Positions 1 through 8,084 of a stretch of 64,000 nucleotides of DNA are shown piece by piece. The notes beneath the pieces were generated by a model. That model did no database searches. It saw only the letters and a program-made list of their open reading frames with translations, and was not told the DNA's origin. Each line of letters opens with the position of its first letter. Position 1 is the first letter of the stretch. This stretch comes from Microbacterium ginsengiterrae. GTDB lineage: Bacteria; Actinomycetota; Actinomycetes; Actinomycetales; Microbacteriaceae. The translations under genes and the position numbers were made by a program. The DNA is taken from positions 806,001-870,000 of the forward strand of contig NZ_JACHMU010000001.1 in the NCBI RefSeq assembly GCF_014205075.1, in the 5' to 3' direction.

Positions 1-428
1 CGCTCGCGATCGCCCTTCTGCTGTCCGGAGGGCTCACGGCCCTGCAGACGGCGGCGATCACGATCGCCCTGCCGTTCAGCGTCGTGATGCTGCTGATCTG
101 CTGGTCGACGGTGGTGGCGTTCACGCGCGAACGCCGTGCCTACGCCAGGGCGGAGCGCGCGCAGCTCATCGACAAGATCGGCGAGTACTACGGCCTGGAG
201 GTCGAGTCGAGGGACGGTGTGCTGGGCGCGCAGCCGCGCTGGCTGCGCGGACTGCGTCGGCGGCTGGGGCTGCACGAGGCGGTTCCCGCGCCCGCGCCGA
301 GCACACCGGCGTTCGCGGAGACCGCGCCGACACCGGATGCCGGTACCGCAGGGCTCGATGCGACGCTGCCCGCGCATGAGGAGGCCGCGCAGGGCGGCAT
401 GGAGGATCAGGCTCCGCCGGAGAGGTGA
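1..428 (+). CDS. BCCT-family osmolyte transporter, C-terminal end (partial)
   Basis: This is the 3' end of a gene that begins before the window; the reading frame is open from base 3. The first ~40 residues hold a hydrophobic helix with a Gly-Gly-Leu-Thr-Ala-Leu-Gln-Thr stretch followed by a Leu/Ile-rich segment. That pattern is typical of the last transmembrane helix of betaine/carnitine/choline transporters. After it comes a basic cytoplasmic tail of about 100 residues, rich in Ala, Pro and Glu, with no recognisable domain. BCCT proteins import quaternary ammonium osmolytes with Na+ or H+, and their C-terminal tails often act as osmosensors. The family call rests on one helix and the tail, so the substrate cannot be stated. 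Confidence 0.72.
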   Translation, partial: LAIALLLSGGLTALQTAAITIALPFSVVMLLICWSTVVAFTRERRAYARAERAQLIDKIGEYYGLEVESRDGVLGAQPRWLRGLRRRLGLHEAVPAPAPSTPAFAETAPTPDAGTAGLDATLPAHEEAAQGGMEDQAPPER

Positions 429-701
429 AGGCTGTGCTTCGCCTGCGGCTCGCTCAGCCCGTTTCGTCTCGCTCCGCTCGCTCAACGACCCGCAAGAGAA
501 GCAACACGTCCTTCGCACGGTGGTAGCGGGTCGTTGAGCGAAGGACCCCGCAAGAGAAGCAACAGGTCCGCTCGCTCAACGACCCGCAGAGAGGTAACGG
601 GTCCTTCGCACGGTGATAGCGGGTCGTTGAGCGAAGGCGGCGAAGCCGCCGAAGACGAAACGCGCTGAGGGAGCGGAGCGCGCCGAAGCGTCGAAGCGGG
701 A
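429..701. repeat. Tandem palindromic repeat region between the BCCT gene and rocD
   Basis: This convergent gap holds no gene. A 15-base arm (CGCTCAACGACCCGC) at 479-493 pairs perfectly with 526-540. The same arm pair recurs at 573-587 and 619-633, making two hairpin units with a period of about 94 bases. The 37 bases at 508-544 and 601-637 differ at one position. Flanking bases carry the GAAACG and GAGCGGAGCG words that recur at 9382-9446 and 14159-14344. The hairpins lie between convergent genes and could act as transcription terminators, but they lack a clear T-run. They look like members of a dispersed palindromic repeat family. Confidence 0.8.
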
Positions 702-1898
702 TCAGCCCTCGAGGACGAGGCGGAGCTGCTCCAGCGCCCAGTCGATCTCCGTCGCGCGGATGACCAACGGCGGGGCGATGCGGATCGTCTGCCCGTGGGT
801 GTCCTTCACGAGCACCCCGCGCTCCATGAGCCGCTCGCTGACCTCGCGTCCGGTGCCCTTGGCGGGGTCGATGTCCACTCCGGCCCACAGCCCCGCGACG
901 CGGATACCGGTCACGCCGTGGCCGACGAGCTTCTCGAGCCCCTGCGCGAGGTGCGCGCCGAGCTGACGCGCTCGCTCCTGGAACTCGCCGGTCTCGAGCA
1001 TCTCGACCACGCGCAGACCGACCGCGGCGGCGAGCGGGTTGCCGCCGAACGTCGAGCCGTGTTCGCCGGGGCGGATGACGCCGAGGACGTCGCGGTCGCC
1101 GACCACGGCGGAGACGGGGAGCACCCCGCCGCCGAGCGCCTTGCCGAGGAGGTACAGGTCGGGGACGACACCTTCCCGATCGCACGCGAAGGTCTCTCCG
1201 ACACGGCCGAGGCCCGCCTGGATCTCGTCGGCGATGAACAGCACGTTCCGCTCGTCGCAGATCTCACGGATCCGCCGCAGGTATCCCTCGGGCGGGATGA
1301 CCACTCCGGCCTCCCCCTGGATGGGCTCGACGAGCACGGCCGCGGTCTCATCCGTGATGGCGGCAGCGATGGCATCCGCGTCACCGTACGGGACCGCGTC
1401 GAAACCGGGCGTGAACGGGCCGAACCCCTCGCGCGCGGTGTCGTCATCGCTGAAGCTGACGATCGTCGTCGTGCGGCCGTGGAAGTTCCCCGCGGCGACG
1501 ACGATGCGCGCGCGCTCCGGCGCGATCCCCTTGACGCGGTAGCCCCAGGCTCGGGCGACCTTGATACCGGTCTCGACAGCCTCGGCGCCGGTGTTCATCG
1601 GCAGGACGAGCTCCTTGCCGCACAGGCGAGCCAGCGCAGCGGCGAACGGCTCGAGCTGGTCGTTCATGAACGCGCGGCTGGTGAGCGTGACCCGGCCGAG
1701 CTGAGCGACGGTGGCGTCGATGAGCGCGGGATGCCGGTGGCCGAAGTTGACCGCGGAGTACGCCGCGAGGAGGTCGAGGTAGCGCTTGCCCTCCGTGTCG
1801 GTGACCCACACGCCCTCGCCGGAGGTGATGGTCACCGGCAGCGGGTGGTAGTTCTCCGCGACGTGCGGCTCTGCGGCTGTCATCTGCGTGGTGCTCAT
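702..1898 (-). CDS. rocD: Ornithine aminotransferase
   Basis: This 398-residue class-III PLP aminotransferase converts ornithine plus 2-oxoglutarate to glutamate-5-semialdehyde and glutamate in the cytosol. Visible family signatures are MNTGAEAVETG near residue 98 (PLP phosphate binding), FIADEIQAGLGR in the centre, and LLGKALGGG with the Schiff-base lysine. It ends with RIAPPLVI, as in known ornithine aminotransferases. The start was placed at the ATG whose codon overlaps the stop of the upstream hydrolase (ATGA, 4 bases), so the two genes are translationally coupled. A longer frame upstream runs into that gene. The product feeds the P5C dehydrogenase half of PutA next door. Confidence 0.93.
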   Translation of the reverse strand: MSTTQMTAAEPHVAENYHPLPVTITSGEGVWVTDTEGKRYLDLLAAYSAVNFGHRHPALIDATVAQLGRVTLTSRAFMNDQLEPFAAALARLCGKELVLPMNTGAEAVETGIKVARAWGYRVKGIAPERARIVVAAGNFHGRTTTIVSFSDDDTAREGFGPFTPGFDAVPYGDADAIAAAITDETAAVLVEPIQGEAGVVIPPEGYLRRIREICDERNVLFIADEIQAGLGRVGETFACDREGVVPDLYLLGKALGGGVLPVSAVVGDRDVLGVIRPGEHGSTFGGNPLAAAVGLRVVEMLETGEFQERARQLGAHLAQGLEKLVGHGVTGIRVAGLWAGVDIDPAKGTGREVSERLMERGVLVKDTHGQTIRIAPPLVIRATEIDWALEQLRLVLEG

Positions 1899-2794
1899 GC
1901 GCTCGCGCTTCCCGACGCCGCGCGCAGCTCGAGCGTGCAGCACTTAATGCCGCCGCCGCCGAGCAGCAGCTCGGACAGGTCGACGGTGATCGGGTTGTAT
2001 CCGCGCTCGCGCAGCTGCTTCTCGAAGCCCTTGGCGCGCGGCGAGATGATGACGTTGTATCCGTCGCTTGAGGAGTTGAGTCCGAAGACCGCGCCGTCCT
2101 CATCGGACACGAGGATCGCGTCCGGGTACATGGTCTCGAGGATGCGGCGGCTCTCCTCGTCGAACGCTCCGGGGAGGTAGGCGATGTTCGCCTTCTCCGG
2201 GCCGCCGTTCTCGACGCCCTCGACCGGGTCGAGCACGGCGATCGCCGTGTCGAGGTGGTAGAACCGGGGGTCCACGAGGTTCAGCGAGACGACCTCGCGA
2301 CCGAAGACCTCTCCGACCTCCCGGTGGCTGTCACCGGTGGAGCGGAAACCCGTGCCGGCGAGGATGGTGTCGCCGACGAGGAGGAAGTCGCCCTCACCCT
2401 CGTTGACCTCGAGCGGCTCCACGGTGTCGAACCCGTTCGCGCGGAACCAGTCGGCGAACGCCGGGGCCTCACCGGCGCGCTCGGTGAAACGGAACTTCGG
2501 CACGTAGGCGCGACCGTCGATGAGGAATCCGCCGTTGGCCGTGTAGACCATGTCGGGGTAGCCCTCGAGCGGGTCGATCAGCTCGACCTCATGGCCGAGT
2601 TCGAGATAGAGGTCGTACAGCTTCTGCCACTGCGCAACGGCCTTGGCCGTGTCGGTGGGATCGGCGGGGTCCATCCACGGGTTGATCTTGTAGCTGACCG
2701 TGAAGTGCTCCGGTCGGCACATCAGGTAACGACGGTGGTGTGCGGTGCGCTTCCCGATCGTCGCGACCTCGAGGGTGGTTTCCGGCGTCGACAT
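1895..2794 (-). CDS. Guanidino-group hydrolase, probable arginine dihydrolase (DDAH/ArgZ superfamily)
   Basis: This 299-residue protein belongs to the guanidine-group-modifying superfamily (arginine deiminase, DDAH, ArgZ). The catalytic triad candidates are His180 (FYHLDT) and Cys285 (GGGIKCCTLEL), with acidic residues in EGEGDFLL. DDAH and deiminases use Asp to grip the guanidino group; here the equivalent loop reads VYTANGGF with Asn87, and Asn38 sits in INPWM. As I recall the cyanobacterial enzyme ArgZ, these are its signature positions; ArgZ turns arginine directly into ornithine, CO2 and ammonia. The context fits: the next gene consumes ornithine. Automatic pipelines often call such genes dimethylargininase. 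The start ATG has a GGAG-type site about 7 bases upstream. Confidence 0.8.
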   Translation of the reverse strand: MSTPETTLEVATIGKRTAHHRRYLMCRPEHFTVSYKINPWMDPADPTDTAKAVAQWQKLYDLYLELGHEVELIDPLEGYPDMVYTANGGFLIDGRAYVPKFRFTERAGEAPAFADWFRANGFDTVEPLEVNEGEGDFLLVGDTILAGTGFRSTGDSHREVGEVFGREVVSLNLVDPRFYHLDTAIAVLDPVEGVENGGPEKANIAYLPGAFDEESRRILETMYPDAILVSDEDGAVFGLNSSSDGYNVIISPRAKGFEKQLRERGYNPITVDLSELLLGGGGIKCCTLELRAASGSASA

Positions 2795-2957
2795 ATTGCT
2801 CCTCTGGAGAGATGCGGCGGACGCTGTCCAGGGGCTCGGCGGAAGTTCGACCCACAGCTGTCTGGGAGCGGAGGGGAAGATGCGACACGAGCACGCCATA
2901 TACATATTGGCATTGCGTCCTGGGTATCCGCCAGCGGCGCGGCCGCTGCCCGATCCG

Positions 2958-5900
2958 TCAGATGATCTCCGCGCTCCAGTCGTCGGGGTTGCCGAATCGG
3001 TGAGCCGTGATGGTGATCGCCTGCTCGTGCACGAACGGCAGCAGCTCGATGCGCCCGGCCGAGGTGACCTCACCGTCGTAGACCGCGAGGTCGGGGTCGC
3101 CGTCGGTGGCCTCGGCGAGAGCGCGATGCACGGCGGACACGGCATCCTGCGAGCCGACGAGCCGCACGCGCGAAGCGCGGGGCGCGGCATCCGTCCCGTC
3201 CTCCTCGGCGCCACGGCGCGACATCCGCTCGACCCACTCCTCGTCGCTCTCGACGGCCACGGCGACGCGCAGCTCCGACAGTGCACGACGGACGTCGGCG
3301 GGAAGCCCGACGGGCGTGGAGAGGAAGAACTTCGAGCCGGTGCGGATGCCGGCCACGACCACGCGGAGCAACTCGTGCCATCCGGCGTCGCCGGTGGCCC
3401 TGATCATGACGGGCACGGGGCGATAGCGGAACAGGTTCCGTTCGACGCCGAGCTGCGACACGTCGCGCACACGGCCGAACTCGCGGTCCCAGGCGATGGC
3501 GTCCGACAGCGCCGAGCGCCGCAGCCACTCGAAGCTCTCGTAGTCCAGCGACGGCTGCGCCGCCTCGATGAGGTCGGTGATGCGGGAGTCGAGGCCCCGA
3601 AGGTGCAGGGTGCTCGACGTCGGCCCTCCGCTGCGCCTGCGCCATCGACCGAGCCCGACGAGGTAGTTCGGGCCCCCGGCCTTCGCACCGGGTCCGACCG
3701 ATGACCGCTTCCATCCGCCGAACGGCTGGCGCTGCACGATCGCACCGGTGATGCCCCGGTTCACGTAGAGGTTGCCGGCCTGCACCTGGCTCAGCCACGC
3801 GGCCAGCTCATCGGGGTCCTGCGTGTGGAGCCCGGCGGTGAGCCCGTAGGCGACGGCGTTCTGCATCTCGATCGCGCGTTGCAGGTTCGGGGCGTGCATG
3901 ATTCCGAGCACTGGTCCGAAGAACTCCTCGAGGTGGAATCGGGACCCGGGCTGCACGCCCACCCTGACTCCGGGGCGCCACAGGCGACCGGTGTCGTCTC
4001 CTGCGACCGGCGTCGGGGTGATCGCCCAGCGCTCGTCGCCCTCCAGCTCGGTGAGCGCCCAGGCGAGCTTGCCCTCCGGCTTCTCGATGACGGGTCCCAC
4101 CTCGGCGAGCGGGTCCGTCGGCCATCCGACGTGGAGGGAGCGGACGGCATCCACGAGTTGGCGGGCGAAGCGCTTGGACCGTCCGACCGGACCGACGAGG
4201 ATCGCGAGGGATGCCGCGGAGCACTTCTGCCCCGCGTGACCGAAGGCGCTCTTGACGAGGTCGGCGACGGCGAGATCGAGGTCGGCCGACGGCGTGATCA
4301 CGATCGCGTTCTTGCCGCTCGTCTCCGCCAGCAGCGGCAGGTCGGGCCGCCATGACCGGAACAGGGCGGCGGTGTCCCACGAACCGGTGAGGATGACGCG
4401 GTCCACGGCGTCGTGCGAGACGAGCTCACGTCCGAGATCCCCCTCCTCGATGTCGACGAGGGCGAGGACATCCCGCGGGATGCCCGCCTCCCACAGCGCC
4501 TCGGCGATCACGGCGGCGCACCGGCGCGCCTGAGGGGCCGGCTTGAAGATCACGCCGGAGCCCGCGGCGAGCGAGGCGAGCACACCGCCGGCGGGGATCG
4601 CCAGCGGGAAGTTCCACGGCGGCGTGACGACGGTCAGCCGTGCCGGTTCGAAGGACGCGCCGGCGACGGCATCCAGCTCGCGCGCCTTCGCCGCGTAGTA
4701 GCGCGCGAAGTCGACGGCCTCGCTCACCTCGATGTCCGCTTCCGAGAGCACCTTCCCCGTCTCGGACGCCGCGACCTCGATGAGCTCAGCGCGCCGCGCC
4801 TCGAGCGCGGCGGCAGCACGCAGCAGGGCCTCGGCCCGATCGGCTGCCGGTCGTGATCCCCACAGGGGTGCGCCGGTCAGCACGCGCCCGATCACCTCGT
4901 CGAGCGCCTCCTCGTCATCCACACGCGCCGCGCGGAGCGTATCGTCTCCGGCGGTGGAGGTCGCGATCCGCTCTCTGATGGCACTCGCCCATTCGCGGTT
5001 CGCCGGCAGGGAGGGGTCGCTGTCGGAGGTGTTCCGGAAGCCGGGAGCGCCGGCGGATTCCACCTCGACCTCGCGCGGCGCGTAGACGGCCGTCTCGATG
5101 AAGGCGTCGCCGCCGCCTGAGCCGCGGGCGATGCCGAGCACGGCCTGGGTGAGCTCTCCCTCGTCGGCGGGGGGAGGGGCGGCCGGACGCAGGGACTCGT
5201 GCACCGGCGCCTGCCGGTTCTGTCCCCGGAACGGCACCGACCGCAGCGACGGGGAGCCCGAGCGCTCGAGTGCCAGGACGAACCGGTCGCGCTCGCGCGC
5301 GAACAACCCGTCATCGTCATGCAGGTGGAAGGCGGCGGAGAGGAAGTTGTCCTGCTCGGCGTTCTCCTCCAGACGGCGCACGAGGTAGCTGATGGCGACG
5401 TCGAACTCCTCCGGCTTCACGACCGGCACGTACAGCAGGACGGGTCCGACCTCGCGGGAGACCGCCTGGACCTGCCCCTGCGCCATTCCGAGCAGCATCT
5501 CGAAGTCGATCTGCTCGCGCACACCGCGCTCGCCGGCGAGCAGCCATGCGTAGGCGATGCCGAACAGATTGTGACCGGCGACACCGAGGTGCACGGCCGC
5601 GGTGTTCTCGGGGTTGAACGCCTCATCGAGGATCCGCAGGTAGTTCGCGTCGGTGTCGAGCTTGGTCTCGTAGGTGGCGAGCGGCCAGTCGTGCATGACG
5701 GCATCCACCCGCTCCATCGGCAGATTCGCGCCCTTGACCAGTCGCACCTTGATCGCCGCTCCCCCGTGCGCGACGCGGTCCTTCGCCCATGCGGTCAGCT
5801 CCCGCATGGCGCCCAGCGCATCGGGCAGGTAGGCCTGCAGGACGATGCCCGCCTCGAGCCGCTGCAACCGCGAGTCCTCGAGGATGCGGGTGAAGACGGC

Positions 5901-6596
5901 GATGGTGAGATCGAGGTCCCGGTACTCCTCCATGTCGAGGTTGATGAACGTGCCGTTCCCCGCGGCCGTGAGGTACAGCGGCAGCAGCCGATCGACGACG
6001 GTGTCCACGACCTCGTCGAACGCCCACATCGACAGGTGGCTGACGATCGACGACACCTTCACCGACACGTAGTCGACATCATCGCGTCGGATGAGATCGT
6101 GGATGCCGTCGAGACGCCGCTTCGCCTCTTCCTCACCGAGCACGGCCTCGCCCAGCAGGTTGAGATTCAGCCGCGCCCCGGAGGAGCGGAGCCGCTCGAT
6201 CGCCGCGCTCAGCTTGGCTGGACGCGCGTCGACCACGAGGTGACCGACCATCTCACGCAGCACGCGGCGGGCGATGGGGACGACCGGTGACGGCAGAACA
6301 GGGGCGATCCCTCCGCCGAGGCGCACAGCGCCGCGTAGGTACCAGGGGAAGAACTCCGGGACGATCGGGGCGATGCGCTGGAGTTGCGCGGCCGCGGCGG
6401 ACAGACTCTCCGGGCGCATGACGCCGTCGACGAAACCGAGGGTGAAGGGCAGGCCGTTCTCGTCCTGCAGGACGTCGGCGAGACGGGCCGCTGCCGGGTC
6501 GACATCGGCCTCGGCCGCCTCGGTCACCCAGCGTCGGGCGAGCTCGATGGCGTGATCGGCGAGCGAGGGAGCCTGCGGGGCGGACGGCACTGACAT
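2958..6596 (-). CDS. putA: Bifunctional proline dehydrogenase / P5C dehydrogenase (PutA-type)
   Basis: This 1212-residue enzyme oxidises proline to P5C (FAD) and then glutamate-semialdehyde to glutamate (NAD+). An N-terminal proline dehydrogenase barrel spans roughly residues 40-430, with DYVSVKVSSI and IKVRLVKGAN motifs. An aldehyde dehydrogenase domain spans about 540-1010, with LAETSGKNA (Glu near 759) and GHAGQKCSA (catalytic Cys near 790). A C-terminal tail of ~200 residues has no motif I recognise. There is no N-terminal DNA-binding domain, so it is not the trifunctional PutA of enterobacteria. A TAGGCT hexamer lies 6 bases before the ATG, suggesting a leaderless transcript. It closes the arginine-ornithine-glutamate route of the two preceding genes. 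Confidence 0.95.
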   Translation of the reverse strand: MSVPSAPQAPSLADHAIELARRWVTEAAEADVDPAAARLADVLQDENGLPFTLGFVDGVMRPESLSAAAAQLQRIAPIVPEFFPWYLRGAVRLGGGIAPVLPSPVVPIARRVLREMVGHLVVDARPAKLSAAIERLRSSGARLNLNLLGEAVLGEEEAKRRLDGIHDLIRRDDVDYVSVKVSSIVSHLSMWAFDEVVDTVVDRLLPLYLTAAGNGTFINLDMEEYRDLDLTIAVFTRILEDSRLQRLEAGIVLQAYLPDALGAMRELTAWAKDRVAHGGAAIKVRLVKGANLPMERVDAVMHDWPLATYETKLDTDANYLRILDEAFNPENTAAVHLGVAGHNLFGIAYAWLLAGERGVREQIDFEMLLGMAQGQVQAVSREVGPVLLYVPVVKPEEFDVAISYLVRRLEENAEQDNFLSAAFHLHDDDGLFARERDRFVLALERSGSPSLRSVPFRGQNRQAPVHESLRPAAPPPADEGELTQAVLGIARGSGGGDAFIETAVYAPREVEVESAGAPGFRNTSDSDPSLPANREWASAIRERIATSTAGDDTLRAARVDDEEALDEVIGRVLTGAPLWGSRPAADRAEALLRAAAALEARRAELIEVAASETGKVLSEADIEVSEAVDFARYYAAKARELDAVAGASFEPARLTVVTPPWNFPLAIPAGGVLASLAAGSGVIFKPAPQARRCAAVIAEALWEAGIPRDVLALVDIEEGDLGRELVSHDAVDRVILTGSWDTAALFRSWRPDLPLLAETSGKNAIVITPSADLDLAVADLVKSAFGHAGQKCSAASLAILVGPVGRSKRFARQLVDAVRSLHVGWPTDPLAEVGPVIEKPEGKLAWALTELEGDERWAITPTPVAGDDTGRLWRPGVRVGVQPGSRFHLEEFFGPVLGIMHAPNLQRAIEMQNAVAYGLTAGLHTQDPDELAAWLSQVQAGNLYVNRGITGAIVQRQPFGGWKRSSVGPGAKAGGPNYLVGLGRWRRRSGGPTSSTLHLRGLDSRITDLIEAAQPSLDYESFEWLRRSALSDAIAWDREFGRVRDVSQLGVERNLFRYRPVPVMIRATGDAGWHELLRVVVAGIRTGSKFFLSTPVGLPADVRRALSELRVAVAVESDEEWVERMSRRGAEEDGTDAAPRASRVRLVGSQDAVSAVHRALAEATDGDPDLAVYDGEVTSAGRIELLPFVHEQAITITAHRFGNPDDWSAEII

Positions 6597-6602
6597 GAGA
6601 TC

Positions 6603-6608
6603 AGCCTA
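6603..6608 (-). promoter_or_regulatory. Leaderless-type -10 box for putA
   Basis: On the minus strand TAGGCT is followed by six bases and then the putA ATG, with no Shine-Dalgarno sequence between. In actinobacteria a TANNNT box 6-8 bases before the start codon usually marks a leaderless transcript. Confidence 0.5.
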
Positions 6609-6693
6609 GGTTCCCGCGCCCCCGCTGGGGACGTGACACTCTCAGCGCCGGATGCCGGAATCACGGAGGACGCCCGAACGCGGCGGGCGATGC

Positions 6694-7311
6694 TCAGTGC
6701 CAGACGCTCGGGGCCTCAGCCCTCGTCGACGGAAGCGACGACGCGTCGGCCCAGTCGTGCATCCACTGCTCCACCTCCGGCAGCCCTTCGGGGCGACCGA
6801 CCGCGGCGAACAGCTCGTCGTGCGACAGCGTGCCGCCTGAGCGCTTCAGCATTCGGCTGCGGATGATGGCGCGCGCGTAGATCTCGCCATCGACGACGGC
6901 CCGATGCTCGAGGTAGATCGCCTTGTCGTCGTGTCCGAGCAGGCGCGACTCGACCTCGAACCGTTGCCAGAGCTCGAGCGACTTGCGGAAGGTGATCGTC
7001 TCCGCGGAGACGACGCCGTACCAGCCGTTGCGCTTCATGGCCTCGGCCATCCCTGTGCGCGTGAGCAGGTCCCAGCGGCCGAGGTCGAACAGCGACAGGT
7101 AGCGGCCGTTGTTCATGTGCCGGAGCACATCGATGTCGGTCGGCAGGGTCCGGAGCCGCACCCGACTGATCTCCGTCGGGGCGATGCGCCCCTCACGGCG
7201 CAGTCTGCGGCGCGCACGCCACATCACGAGCAGGGTCCGCCAGATCACGTTCACGATTCCCGATGGTAGCCACCGGCGCATGAACCGCGGAGTCGATTGT
7301 GGGATTGTCAC
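6694..7311 (-). CDS. Hotdog-fold acyl-CoA thioesterase (THEM6-like)
   Basis: This 205-residue protein carries one hotdog domain of the 4HBT/acyl-ACP thioesterase-like group. The core reads LPTDIDVLRHMNNGRYLSLFDLGRWDL, with the Asn-Gly-Arg-Tyr pattern of the THEM6-type family. The RKSLELWQRFEVESRLLGHD strand pair follows. The N-terminus (about 35 residues) is basic and partly hydrophobic and could bind membrane. Members probably hydrolyse acyl thioesters, but the substrate is unknown. The chosen GTG start has a GGGG-containing stretch upstream; the alternative is the ATG at 7281, which begins MRRWLPSG. It is divergent from the GNAT gene. Confidence 0.75.
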   Translation of the reverse strand: MTIPQSTPRFMRRWLPSGIVNVIWRTLLVMWRARRRLRREGRIAPTEISRVRLRTLPTDIDVLRHMNNGRYLSLFDLGRWDLLTRTGMAEAMKRNGWYGVVSAETITFRKSLELWQRFEVESRLLGHDDKAIYLEHRAVVDGEIYARAIIRSRMLKRSGGTLSHDELFAAVGRPEGLPEVEQWMHDWADASSLPSTRAEAPSVWH

Positions 7312-7350
7312 AGTCGATCACCCCGATTTCCTGTTCGCACGGGGCGCGCG

Positions 7351-7356
7351 TAGAGT
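7351..7356 (+). promoter_or_regulatory. Leaderless-type -10 box for the GNAT gene
   Basis: TAGAGT stands seven bases before the ATG at 7364, with no ribosome binding site between. This spacing fits a leaderless actinobacterial transcript. Confidence 0.5.
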
Positions 7357-7363
7357 CACGGGC

Positions 7364-7873
7364 ATGAGCGCCGAAGCCCACCCCGATGTCATCGTCCGTC
7401 CGGTCCGTGATGTGGATACGGAAGCCCTCGGTCGCGTGCACGCGAAGTGCTGGCACGAGACATACGATCACCTGATCAGCAAGGCTGCGCTCGAGCGGGT
7501 GTCTCCCCGCCGCATGGCCGAGCTCTGGACGCACTGGGCATCCCAGGGTCCTGACTTCAAGATGAGCGCCGCCCTCGTCGACGGGGAGATCGTCGGGTTC
7601 GTCGGCTCCGGCCCGTCCCGTGACCGTGATGCCCCGGCCTTCCGCGAGCTGTACTTCATCTACCTGCTGCACGAGTATCACTCCACCGGGCTCGGGCAGA
7701 AGCTGTTCGACGCCGCGGTCGAGAAGGACGAGCCGCTGTACCTGTGGGTCGCCGAGGACAACCCCCGAGCGCACCGCTTCTACGAGCGCAACGGCTTCCA
7801 CCTCGACGGTGCCACACACACCGAGCCCTTCCTCGGCGAGACGCTGACCGAAGTCCGCTTCGTCCGTCCCTGA
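7364..7873 (+). CDS. GNAT family N-acetyltransferase
   Basis: This 169-residue acetyltransferase has the GNAT fold. The beta4 strand reads [24 protein letters not shown], where STGLGQ is the acetyl-CoA pyrophosphate loop (Q/RxxGxG/A type). [19 protein letters not shown] is the conserved C-terminal motif B. The N-terminal part reads [26 protein letters not shown], as in small-molecule acetyltransferases of the RimI-like class. The substrate cannot be told. A longer upstream frame exists, but it would overlap the divergent thioesterase gene. The ATG with the -10-like box just before it is the better start. Confidence 0.85.
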   Translation: MSAEAHPDVIVRPVRDVDTEALGRVHAKCWHETYDHLISKAALERVSPRRMAELWTHWASQGPDFKMSAALVDGEIVGFVGSGPSRDRDAPAFRELYFIYLLHEYHSTGLGQKLFDAAVEKDEPLYLWVAEDNPRAHRFYERNGFHLDGATHTEPFLGETLTEVRFVRP

Positions 7874-7921
7874 CGCGGCTCCCGCTGCGGCACCTGCCGT
7901 CGCGCTGCGGCCGCCGTCGGG

Positions 7922-8003
7922 GCATAACTCCGGAGAAAATGGCCGCCCGCGTATCGCGGGCGGCCATTTCGCGCTGATCCCGGAAAATCCTCCGGAGTTA
8001 TGC
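7922..8003. repeat. Nested inverted repeat (TAACTCCGGA element with inner hairpin)
   Basis: A 14-base arm GCATAACTCCGGAG (7922-7935) is perfectly inverted at 7990-8003. Inside it lies a second perfect hairpin with a 15-base stem (7937-7951 with 7955-7969) and a 3-base loop. The element sits between two convergent genes and could stop transcription from both sides. A related element with the same outer arm is at 23165-23246. Confidence 0.8.
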
Positions 8004-8084
8004 GCAACTGCGGTCCGGTCACCGCCGCCGGCAGAGACGCCCTCGACCCATGGGCCGGGCGAGGTTGCGGCGGCCGGGCCAGGA

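Noticed and set aside
795..2180. Long plus-strand frame opposite the ornithine aminotransferase gene
   Set aside because: It reads antisense to a clear enzyme, has no family motif, and is the kind of frame that GC-rich codon bias produces.
1895..2794. Naming the gene ddaH
   Set aside because: Asn replaces the acidic guanidino-binding residue of DDAH, and rocD coupling fits ornithine formation better.
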